This document shows positions 36,231 to 46,692 of a stretch of 64,000 nucleotides of DNA, piece by piece (position 1 is the stretch's first letter; every line of letters starts with the position of its first letter). The notes under the pieces are model-generated. The model was given only the letters and a program-made list of their open reading frames with translations. It made no database searches and was not told where the DNA came from. The translations under genes and the position numbers were made by a program. Source of the DNA: Platycnemis pennipes (lineage: Eukaryota > Arthropoda > Insecta > Odonata > Platycnemididae); assembly GCA_933228895.1 (NCBI GenBank), contig OW121849.1, forward strand, positions 125,864,849 through 125,928,848, written 5' to 3'.

Positions 36231-36796
36231 AATATTTATGCTCTTCAACAATTTCAAGAAGAAAAAAGGGAAGAGAGATAAAAAGGTTGCTTATGTGTTA
36301 TGTAACTAGATCTAATTTCCTTAAATATATATTTTAAAATTTCCAACATACTCTTTAAGCAGTGAACAACTTTTAAAAGAGAAAACCGCTCCAAAATAGG
36401 CACTTCATATCACCTCATTGAGGTATAATGATATTTAAGAATGTATGCAAAAATAAGAGTAGCAGTAATCGACCGATGACTAGCTTTGCATTCATTAAAA
36501 TTAAGTTCAGAACAAAAACCTGCATATAAAAATATAATTCCATAATTAAATTAAAATTGTAATACCTTTGCGACTCAGTTCGCATTTTAAACTGAAACTT
36601 GATTTCACTTATTCTTAAAATGCGTAGAAACGTTCATTGCACTAGCCAGGATTAGGTATCGCATTTTAAGCTATCCTTCCGAATGTAATGGCACTGAGGA
36701 TACAAGTTTTACCGGTACTTTACTGGTGAGTGATAAAACTATTCCCAAACCCCATACTGAACCGAGAAGCGTCTGCATCCTTTAAATCACGTAATA
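36231..36796. other. AT-rich non-coding stretch
   Basis: Nothing recognised. Stop codons are frequent in all frames. Confidence 0.5.
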
Positions 36797-36852
36797 AGTC
36801 ACCCCCTGCCACACACCCTCGAGGTTACTTGCAGTGTAGTCAATAGATAGCT
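36797..36852 (+). repeat. Short LINE tail crumb (same family)
   Basis: Only the terminal hairpin segment remains: GTCACCCCCTGCCACACACC, CTCGAGGTTACTTGCAGTG. It is more diverged than the other copies, with no GATGTA tail, and lies in otherwise unrelated sequence. Confidence 0.65.
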
Positions 36853-37269
36853 AATCAAATCATCTTTAAATCCTAAATCCTCAAATCTTACATCACACAT
36901 TTTCACTCTCCAACTCGGCATAACTCTGAGCCCTTTCAATTAATTTTTCTTTCCCGCTTCCACAATAATCTTCAGTTAATTATACAATCCCAATCCACTA
37001 TTTATTTGGTCTGTCCATCTAATGTGCTCTAGCAACTACCATCAATTTCACTTAGCACTTCCATTTACTTCCCTTCTTGTCGTTCAATTCTCTCTATCCT
37101 CAATCAAATCTTATCTTAAGATCTCCAATCTGTTGTCAACTTATCCCTCCTAAGTCTAGGTTACCAAACTGTACATCGTTCCACACTCATAAACAAATAC
37201 ACATATTAAACGTATGCCAACTTACTCTCCAAAATAAATACACACATACATATTTTTTTCCGAATTTTG

Positions 37270-37740
37270 TGTGTATTCGGAGAGGAGAACGGTCACGATT
37301 TTTTTCGCGGTTGAGAGCTTTACGTGCATCGACGCTTTCGGGAGCATCGCCCCGAGAGGGAGGCTGTGGGGGAAGGAACTCGGTCGGATGCGCAAGTGAG
37401 CACTTCTCCTCCCATCTCCCTTTCAAGGCCTTCGACACGTCGTCGTCTGGTGAGTGAAAATGGGGAAATATGAGCTACGCAGAGACGACCAGCAGAGACT
37501 CTCTCTCTCTCCCGGGAATTTTATATTATCAGTATTTCCCCTTTTGTCCCTCCTCCGGAGAGGGACTGGTCGTAGGCAATGCTGCCACCGCGGCTGGTCA
37601 TCGCAATGCTCGCAGAGAAATGCAGAGCAACTAGTTGCGGCGTTCGCGCAGAGTTGGCGCGCACGGGAGATGATGAGAGGGTTGGCTTACGACGGGCAAG
37701 CAAGCGCCGCGGCACAACAACGAGTGAATTCGTGAAATTG
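37270..37740. other. GC- and CpG-rich island
   Basis: CpG-rich sequence between AT-rich flanks, with frames open on both strands (37077-37457, 37454-37735 and 37579-37788 plus; 37187-37438 and 37521-37745 minus). GTGAGTGAAAA at 37450-37460 looks like a donor splice site, so a first exon read on the plus strand is conceivable. No domain is recognised and no acceptor was assigned. The AT-rich run ATAATATAATAATAAATAAT follows at 37757. Confidence 0.4.
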
Positions 37741-37983
37741 GACATACTTATAAATAATATAATAATAAATAATATATATTATTTATAATAGATATTGATA
37801 ATAAATCTAAATCATCTCATATACAGTTCAAGAAAAAAATTTATTTCGTCCACCAACAAGCCGGACCACATTCCATCGATGACTGCGGTATATATGTGCG
37901 TATTCAAATGCACTCCTTTTAATGATTTAGACTGTCTTCAGATCTAGCCAGCCATATAGTGACAAACTTTTCCATTTATAGGC

Positions 37984-38110
37984 ATCAACATCATCATCAT
38001 CATTGGTCAACAGTCCTAGGATTGGTTTGACGCAGCTTTCCACTCTATTCTTCTGTCAGCCAACCTTTTACTTGTGACGTAATTCTTCTCTTTTACATCC
38101 CTCACATTTC
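37984..38110 (-). repeat. LINE 3' end fragment with (GAT)n tail
   Basis: On the minus strand a short peptide RIEWKAASNQS ends in a stop, followed by a small spacer and a GATGATGATGATG tail (38005-37988). This closing peptide is a familiar end of arthropod endonuclease/RT LINE proteins, and the CATCATCATCATTGGTCAACAG form is one I remember as a common arthropod dispersed repeat. Only the last ~125 bp are left. Confidence 0.6.
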
Positions 38111-39412
38111 TAGACATCGATAATTTATTTTTATCTTCATTAAAATGAGACTTTGGGTGATAATATCTTCCTCGACAAATCTTTAGCTAAATTAATTACC
38201 GTCATGAAGTGCATAAGGAATCATAAATCTAATCACTTTACATAAACTAAAAAATAACTGGTGACTGATAACTGGTAACTGGTCCATATCCGTTTTCTCC
38301 CTGGGATTTGGTCAAGCGGTCACTCCTCTAATGTAAGAGAAAAATATACTGACGAATGAAATTAAGAGCAAAATACGAACATCGCAGGGATATTGCAATG
38401 TGACTCCGCGCATATGTGAACTCATATCTCCACTCCACGGATTAATAAAATGTTTTACAAATTTCAAATCATAAGCAACGTATATAGACTTTGAATTTAG
38501 CCCAATAATAGATATCTTCGTAAAAACAGACGTCAAATGTGAACTCTTAATGTGAAGGATAATAATAGCATTCAACCAGTAATGTGCACAGCCATGTTTT
38601 TATACAAACAAATAAATCAGGAAATAACGACACTTTTGCGGTAGTTGAACCAAAGTATCTCATATAAATAATGGTTTCACGCTTGACTTTGTGGAATTTA
38701 TCCGTTAAGGGGAATGAATGAAAAAACAGCCAATGTCACCGTTGAATTTTAATGTACGACCCGAGTTTCAATAGTATTATTACCAGGTCAGGTCTGATGA
38801 TGATAATATGTAGTAAAACCTGGGACGTACATAAAAATAAAATTGTGGAATTAACTAAGTTTATTAATTCTCCCCGCAAAGTACGTAATTTTGAGAAGAA
38901 AAATTATCGGATGTTAAATGACACGTTTGTTGAGAGGGTTGAGAGCGTAAGAAGTCACTCGAGTACAGTTTTCCTCCTATCCACAGCTTAATCCAATTTC
39001 ATTACAATTCATTATTTTCAATAAATCTTTTAGACATAAGCATTCTTTTGCAGGGTTTCCTGCTCAAGAAAATGAATTTGAAATAAAAAATCTCATGTGG
39101 CCACAATGTTTAGACTCAAATGATTCAATATAATTCTGGTGTTTCATTAGGAGTCTATGAACATTTATAGCCGTACTAATAAATGGATATGCATATTACT
39201 GATTTGAGGCTATTATTATCTTTCACATTATTATCTTTCGTTTATTACAATTGAGTGATAAAATTTTCCTTCAGAACGGATTTTCTCTAAAAATCCGTTC
39301 TCTCTCTCTTTACAATTCGTGTCCTCATAAACTTGTAGGCACACGTCTCCATTTCCCGCGTATTTTCAACCAATATTTCCAATTGTTTCCACCACACAAT
39401 TGATTCCTAAAT
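38111..39412. other. AT-rich non-coding stretch
   Basis: Nothing recognised. Short open frames at 38312-38575 (minus) and 38752-38991 (plus) have no domain I know. Confidence 0.5.
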
Positions 39413-40015
39413 GGGTCATTCCACCTCAATTCAACAAACGTTTGTCCCTTAGGGTCTCAGATTTTGATAAAAATTGGTGCATGGGAACAAAATCAACTCA
39501 AACTGAATACCCTGAAACAGTTTTGTGAAAAAAAATTTTTTGAGCGAATTATGCATGTTTTCATTTTTTCGCATTTTTAGCAAAAATCCGAGCCTTAAAT
39601 CATGTTATCACTTATATCTCCGTTTTTAATTGTCATGCAGCAATGACTAATAGCTATTTTTAAAGCTAAATCTTTTTTGAATGCAAATATATCATTAAAA
39701 AATTATTTTCTTCTAAACCCTATTGTTGTTTATCACTAATGTTTAAAAAATTGTTAATAAACTTTTTAAGAGAGCTATTAGTCATTGCTGTATGACAATT
39801 ACAAGCGGAGATATAAGTGATAACATGATTTAAGGCTCGGATTTTTGCTAAAAATGCGAAAAAATGAAAACATGCATAATTCGCTCAAAAAATTTTTTTT
39901 CACAAAACTGTTTCAGGGTATTCAGTTTGAGTTGATTTTGTTCCCATGCACCAATTTTTATCAAAATCTGAGACCCTAAGGGACAAACGTTTGTTGAATT
40001 GAGGTGGAATGACCC
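39413..40015. mobile_element. 603-bp fold-back (palindromic) element
   Basis: Left arm 39413-39656 and right arm 39773-40015 are inverted copies of about 244 bp around a ~116-bp AT-rich centre. The outer ~190 bp look identical in both arms, and the inner 50 bp differ at about 3 positions. The ends are GGGTCATTCCACCTCAATTC. AAAT is found directly outside both ends, which would suit a 4-bp target duplication. No open frame of note is inside. It is most simply a non-autonomous long-TIR MITE. Its transposase family is not assigned. Confidence 0.8.
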
Positions 40016-40188
40016 AAATATTAATCAATCCTTCCCGAACCACCGATCAAAAACTATCCGCGTGAATTTAGAATATGAAGGAAAAATCATGAGCTCCGTT
40101 TGTAGCACCAAGGGTGAGAGGAGGTGTGGGAGGGTGGGGAAGTCTAATAATCCTCTACTACATTAGCGAGAGTTTATGTGATATAAAC

Positions 40189-40345
40189 CGTCCGGGATCG
40201 CCTAGCCAGTAATGCGCCGGTCAAGCAACTTAAGAATCGTAGGCTCGAATCTGGCATCGAGCCTAGACGTTGTGTTTGAATTATGCGTACGCTGACAATA
40301 GACGATGCGGAATAACCCTTGCTACACCTCGAAACCTAATCCACA
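40189..40345 (+). repeat. tRNA-derived SINE
   Basis: GGGATCGCCTAGCCAGTAATGC (A-box) and GTAGGCTCGAATCTGGCATC (B-box) lie about 35 bp apart. A body starting GCCTAGACGTTGTGTTTGAATT follows, related to the copies at 27.8 and 35.1 kb. The 3' limit is approximate. Confidence 0.55.
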
Positions 40346-42480
40346 CAATTCAGTACTATTCGATTACCAGACGAGTCGAGCCGATAACAAGCAACAGATG
40401 AAATAATTTGCACGTTAATGTTAATCACATGATTGTACATGCATTACTTATATATCTCTGAGGTAATACATAATTTCATTGCAAGAAATTCAAATAAATT
40501 CCAGCAGTGTACGAAATGTGAGGCAGATTACTGTGCTCTCAGGCACCATAAGGTAAAAATTTTATTACGATTTTTTCAAACAAGAAGAGATTACTTTCCA
40601 AGCCTTAAGTATCCATATCTATTGTATTAAGCCTGAAGTCGTAATGATAAGTTGTTACAATTGAGTAACGACTACAATTGCCGCCGGTTTCATGAAGCAT
40701 TCAGCGCAAAAGGAGAATCGTGGCGGAGAGGCGGAATTCAGAACAATGAATGGAGCTGAATGAAAGTGAAGGAGGGAGGAAGATGAAAACTAGAGAATAA
40801 TGCCAGAGACGAGGATGCCTCGCAGTAATTTCCCTCAAGACGCACAGGATAAATTCACCAGAGGAGTAATTCCTGACATTAATTATTTCTACGAGCATGG
40901 AGAAACATTTTAGTGGCCTAGGGGGAGTACTAGCACATCACTCTTGATGAAAAGCCGTCTTAAGCGCAAGCTATCGTCCTAATGACCGCATCATAATTAT
41001 TAGTCCAAACCACAGTGGCTTTGGGCACTTCCTCTTAAATAAAATGAAGGGAATAGGAAAAATTAGAGAGGCAGCAGAAAAGAAAATTTTTCCCAAGAGA
41101 ATTTTCAAGAATAACGTAGTGCTGCGAGTGCGGGGCCAAGATAAAACTCGATGCTGATCCGAAGTAAAATAACACTCATCCGGCAGGCGAACATTCAATT
41201 AGGCGAAGAAACGACACAGAGAAGTAACATTTTCAAGGTTTGAGCGCCATAACTCTTTAATTCTAAGAGTAATCTAATCAAACGCGCATGAAAAGAATAT
41301 GCAGTTACACACCACGGTGGTTAAATTTAATGCACAAGAGTGGGACTGCGATCGCTACGAAAAGACCACTCTCTTCATTGAGTTATTTCCAAAATGTTGT
41401 CCTCTTTTACTACTAAAATTACGCACCATGATATTGATAAAATTACATACCATAAAATATATATCATTCTTTCGACGAATGATATTATCTAAAAGTGCGC
41501 CTTCGTGCATCTTTATTACTCGACGTCACATTTTGTTACAATTTTGCATTAAGAACACCGATTGGGGAATGTCAACAAATACAAATTATCAGTTAAAATA
41601 AAATGGAAGACGAAGTGCATTAAATATCTTAAATTACAACTAAACAGTACTGATAACGTTTTCTAACATTTACAAAGCTGACATACTTCTTTTTATGACT
41701 GTCATAAACCAAAATAGGTTTACATGCAGCGCCAAAAAATGTAGAACCTTCAAACAAAAAATGAATCATAAAATGTGGGGATATATGCGGCCCGAAAAGT
41801 AAAGAGATAACACTACTGCGGCGCTATTTCATGCATAAAACTCTAGAATGGCACGAGAAAGAGCCGCTGGTTACCGCTGAGGACATTAGCAGAGCATTAC
41901 GTTCCTCATGAGCGAAGACGGTAGTCGTTACCATCCGGATGACCCTGTTGCTTTTAAAACCACGAGCAATGTAAGTAAATTACGTCACTACATGCCATGC
42001 GTAACGCAGGTGCGTTCAATTGGAAATAAACGTGCTCATTTTTTGAAGATAGCTGCTTTCAACCAACACCATATTTTCTAGTTGCATTATAACAATATTT
42101 CCTAATATTTTTCTGTAATCATTTGCCATTAAATATTACAGCTCAATTGATGCATCTACTACCTACAAAGCAAGTCTTAAAATAAATGAAAATATGAAAA
42201 TTATCCAACAGTGAAGACAGAAAATATTTATCGCAGAATAAATTCGTATTCGCTTACGATCACTCTTTCACTGAGGGAAATCATATATAATCCTAAAGGG
42301 ATCCCTGAGTAAAATAATCAAAATTTGCATTCATCAATGAAAAAAAGCATTTATAAAGAGAAACATCATCATATTCCGGCAGGAAGAGATAATGTACCGC
42401 AGGGACCTTTGACTATCAGAACTCGAAAAACGGAGGATAATTTCATGGTAGACATAATTGTTCGGGGAAAAAATCTCGTC
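40346..42480. other. AT-rich non-coding stretch
   Basis: Nothing recognised. Open frames at 40971-41198 (minus) and 41299-41601 (plus, 100 codons) have no domain I know. Confidence 0.5.
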
Positions 42481-43120
42481 TCTCTTCTTCTAGTTTCTCC
42501 GCGGATAGAGAGAGAGCGGCTTGTTGACCCCATTCCCCAGCCATGTCCGCTGCACCGCCCCCTTCCCCTGAGGCGGCCCTTCGTCTTCACTCGCCCTCCA
42601 CCGCCGTCACTTCCTCGTCGTCCGCGGGAGCATCGCTCGTCGCCTGTCTCCGCTGAGCATCGAAAGTGATTCCCTTTCATTTGGCTTCGCTCCCAATCCC
42701 CGAGTGTCTCCGGCGGGGGGCGAACAGAAGCCGCGGACGAAGAGAGGGTGTGTGGAGGCGCGAGATGCAACGACCCCACCGCCTGCCCCTCCCCCCCCCC
42801 CGTCCACCGTTACACACCCCAGACGCCCCGCCCCCCCTGCCTCCTTATAATGTCGCAATTCGCACCCGGCGAGTGAGCCTGTGCGACGTCGTCGTCTCCT
42901 GCGGCTGACGGCTTCGGAGTCCCCGGCGGCGGAGGAGGAGGCGATGCGGAGACGGCCGGGAGGAGGGAGGTTTTGCTCGGCTGCGGGCAGGAAGGAGAGC
43001 GTCGGGGAAATTGAGCGTGTGCGGAGAGATAGGGGGGATGCAAAGTGGTGGGGGACACGTGGGAGGGCGGCGGACTTCTGCTCCTCGAGGGAGGACAAAG
43101 AGGAGGACATGTCCGATGAA
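42481..43120. other. CpG-rich island
   Basis: Strongly GC- and CpG-rich, including a C run at about 42788-42800, between AT-rich flanks. Both strands are open (42325-42669, 42666-42908 and 42881-43174 plus; 42369-42779, 42607-43110 and 42810-43058 minus), all encoding Arg-, Pro-, Ser- or Gly-rich low-complexity peptides. This looks like a promoter-associated island, but no gene start can be assigned. Confidence 0.5.
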
Positions 43121-43905
43121 GCCTCTTGCGTAAAAAAAAATCTTCGAGCTAAAAGGTCGTTTTCATTTCTATGATTTTAATGGAGGCTCAGGATAGTGTA
43201 AAAAAATACGCATCCACATTTACACTGATTCCCTCTAGATTGCATAGAGAAGAATACGAAATAAAACAATTGATTGTGTTTAGTATATAGCAGTCTTGGA
43301 GTGCCTTCGAGTTCGGCATTTTGAAAAATTCCATTAATAAAGTGGTCAAATAAAACCATCCAATCAAAGCTAATCATTCAGAAAAGACATGAGCAAAGTA
43401 GATACGTATGGTAATTTTTCCCTCTTGATGCTCATTGCCATGCGTCCATCATGTTATTTACCTGCAATAAATGCAATACTAAATTCTCCCTTTATTCCTC
43501 AAAATTATTAGTATAACCTAATAGTTAATAAGAAATTCCGCTTTGGCTCTTTTATGCAGGTTTTCCACCACGGCGCGCCGTTCAAAAATTGCACTCAGTG
43601 AATCGAAAAATTGTAATGACTTTGTAATCCTTGCGCCAAGACCAAAAGCCTCGTCATTGAGAAAAATTTCATAGATTATCCAATCTCACTTTCACGCACC
43701 CCAAGAATATAATATGAAGAAAAATATAAATAAACCTTCTGCGGAAGAGAGAAATTTAATGTAAACGTTACGTAACAACGAGGGATGCTTAAAGAAGTGG
43801 AATCGTTCACCTCCCTTAAGAGCAATAATGACTTGGGACGGAAAAAGGACGATAGATTGGACGATAGATCGAACGGTGCAGAGTATCTCAAGCTATAAAG
43901 GAATC
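43121..43905. other. AT-rich non-coding stretch
   Basis: Nothing recognised. Short open frames on the minus strand have no recognisable domain. Confidence 0.5.
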
Positions 43906-44380
43906 CATGATGACGAGACTTTGCTCGAAAAAGATGCAGTTAGAAACACGGAAGTTGTGCGTTTGCAAAACTTTGCATTGGAGTGAGGCACTCCATGCCT
44001 CCATCGATCAGAGACGTAGATCGTCCGTAAAGCTGATCAGAAAAGAAAGGAAGACATCGAAACCTGGTGTTAGCGCAGCATGTCGAAAATTAAATGGAAG
44101 GATCAAGTGCAAAATAATGAAGCAAAAGAGAAGCCATGAAAGAGAGATCTATTTGGCACTCCAGCAAAAGAGAACCGAGTGGTTCGGAAACAATCTGAGG
44201 CGTGATGCATTTCCACAAGAACATTAGTCAGTAAAATAGAAGGAACATCACGTGATAAGTACAAGGACTATGCAAAAATGGATTACGAAAGAAATAGCAG
44301 AATGTAACTTAGTTAGCATTGAAAAGGGGAGAATGGAGGGCTACATTTAACCAGGATCTCAGAATTGAAAAACAATGAAA
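43906..44380 (+). pseudogene. Decayed LINE endonuclease/RT C-terminal end
   Basis: The open frame 43907-44227 ends in KRTEWFGNNLRRDAFPQEH. This resembles the (R/K)xEWFGHxLRRDxF segment near the end of many arthropod LINE proteins. Past the stop, in shifted frames, come pieces such as an ITKEIAECN-like segment and KRGEWRATFNQD, which correspond to the expected following block (…EEIG…, …REEWRAxxNQ). The order and spacing fit one old copy with stops and frameshifts. The identification rests on remembered family motifs. Confidence 0.55.
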
Positions 44381-46692
44381 ATTAATCTAATCTTAACTTC
44401 TTAAGCTATTTTAATGAATAACGATTGTTTATTACTTATGGGATACAAAATAAAAATTGGATTCACTGAGATCTTAAGTTTTCTATAGATATAATCCCTA
44501 AATCGAGTCTCTTACTTTGCTTTCACTTTCATTTCACATTGGTAAAAGTACTTGGGAGAATGAATCATGTTATTTTACAGTTTTACGATGTGTTTTCTCT
44601 AAGGACTACTATTTAAATATTCATTAAAAATTCCAATACACGACTAAAACAACGAAAGCAAGACATCTCTGTGCATGCGCAATAGAAAACGTTATATATT
44701 TTATTTCGTTTTGAAAACATTCAACTTTCCGGAGTTGACGTATTTAACAGTAATCTGAACCTACATCAGAAATGAAAAAGAAAAATTATACTCAAGGGTT
44801 ACTCTGAGAAAAACGTAAATAAAGTAAATACGTCATTTAAACGTGGTGTCAGTGTTATTACTTCACCTCACATGATCTGTTGGAAGTAAAGCACCTACGA
44901 AAATAATGAAAATTGTAGTGATAATTGCCCTAAAAAGTAATACACTACTTTTTTGGATAAACTATTAGTGCAAAGTCACAAAAATAAATCAATTGTGTCT
45001 GGAAGTAAGGTCGATTTCACTACTGATCAAAGAGAGAAATTTTAGGGAGAAAGTTCAAGTTAAAGTTACGTGGGAGAAGTGCAGCACAAGACCTCGATTA
45101 GTTCTCCTATCGTACCTGTCTCACTCTGTCCACTTAAGCCCTAATCACTTCACTTTTCCGGCTTGAAACAAGGTCACTCAATAATTATGGATTGTAGCAA
45201 AGAGCGACCTGCACCAAAAACTTCCAATGTTACCATTTTCGGTCAAGAGAGCCACACGGCCACTACAGCTGGCGGGGCACCGTCTCCTTGCCTTAAAATC
45301 ACCTGAAAGAATTTCCCCAACCAAATAGGTGTCACAAAAAATTATATCCAGCTGGAAGTTTTATTACACGTACCAAGTACAGAGACAGGAGAAAATTCAC
45401 CCAAGAGGGCACGGAACTAACGGTATATACCTACTGACAGGTTTCCCTTGAGATTTCACGAAAACTTCGGCAGCTTCTCCAAATTACATAATTACTGGAA
45501 AGCATATATTAGGTATGTGACAAGTATTTCCACATTATTTGGATACACCAGAACCAAGGTTGTCAGAACCAGATTTCAGTAATATATCCCCTCATTTTAT
45601 TTACATCTAACTGAAATGTATTTTCTACACGCATACGCACCCGATTTTTTTTACTCCTATCACCCGAGAGAAATGACTAGAAGGTGGAATAAAAAAATTG
45701 GAAATAGAAAATTTCAAAAGGTATCCAAGGGTTTCCTTATGCTGAGAGAAAAAGTTTTATTTGTTATCTCAGTAAATAAATCGGAATCCTTATCAGTTCC
45801 AATTCTATAGTCATAATTGTGCAAAATGTGATGCACATTTCACTTTAGGGCCCGTTCCAAACAAATTGCCCTCGATTTCGTAGTTCATATGTATTTTCTC
45901 CCGTAGTGCTTTGCAGTGACGTATTCCAAGAGGATCGGGTCTTCGTAGCAAAGAGTTGCAATAGTAATGGTTTCTCATTTGTAGACTACCACCCCCTATT
46001 GAAATAGTATAATACCTAAGCGAGCAGTAAACTAATTTATAGCTATAAGAATGGGACCTGGGGGATATGTAGCCCATATTATCGTTACTGGAGGTCCAGG
46101 AGTCTAGGATCTTTGGAATGCGAAGGAGCCATACCACCATAGCGAGTTCGTAGCCAGTACGAAGGAGTTGTTACCAAACATTACTGTATTTTCTCTGCAT
46201 TTGATACGTACAGTCAGTTAAAATTAAGGCTCAAGCTTTCAGCGGAAAAAATTTCATCATATTTTCCATGGTTTTATCTCGATATTACATTGATTCATCT
46301 TTGGTTCCCTCAAAATTGTGACCGCAACAGTACATTTACAGGCAGCAATGTACTCTTGTACGCCAATGTACGTATACTTTCCTCGGAAAGTATAAATACA
46401 TAAGAGTAGATTCTGAGAAAAAATATAAGACTGGAGATAGGGAATAATCAATGAACGCGCGAGAATAGATTTGAATTCCGAGGGCTGTGCATTCACTCCT
46501 GAAGAGTTAGGAACAAACTGGAAACGAGATAAATATAAGGAGAGGAAATCACTGTGGTAAGGTCGAACTTGAAGAGGGACAACAGCTATGTGGGAAGTGA
46601 TTTCGTCTTGAGTTGAGAAATCGGTCTTGAATCGAGAAAATGATGAAAGGGTCAAATATTAAGCATATAACTACATATAGCTTCTTAGCAAA
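44381..46692. other. AT-rich non-coding stretch
   Basis: No gene recognised. A minus-strand frame of 109 codons at 45811-46140 and another of 132 codons at 46257-46655 have no domain I know. There are no clear repeats. Confidence 0.5.

Noticed and set aside
42607..43110. 167-codon open frame on the minus strand in a CpG island
   Set aside because: Gly-, Arg- and Ser-rich low complexity, with several frames open on both strands, as expected from composition.
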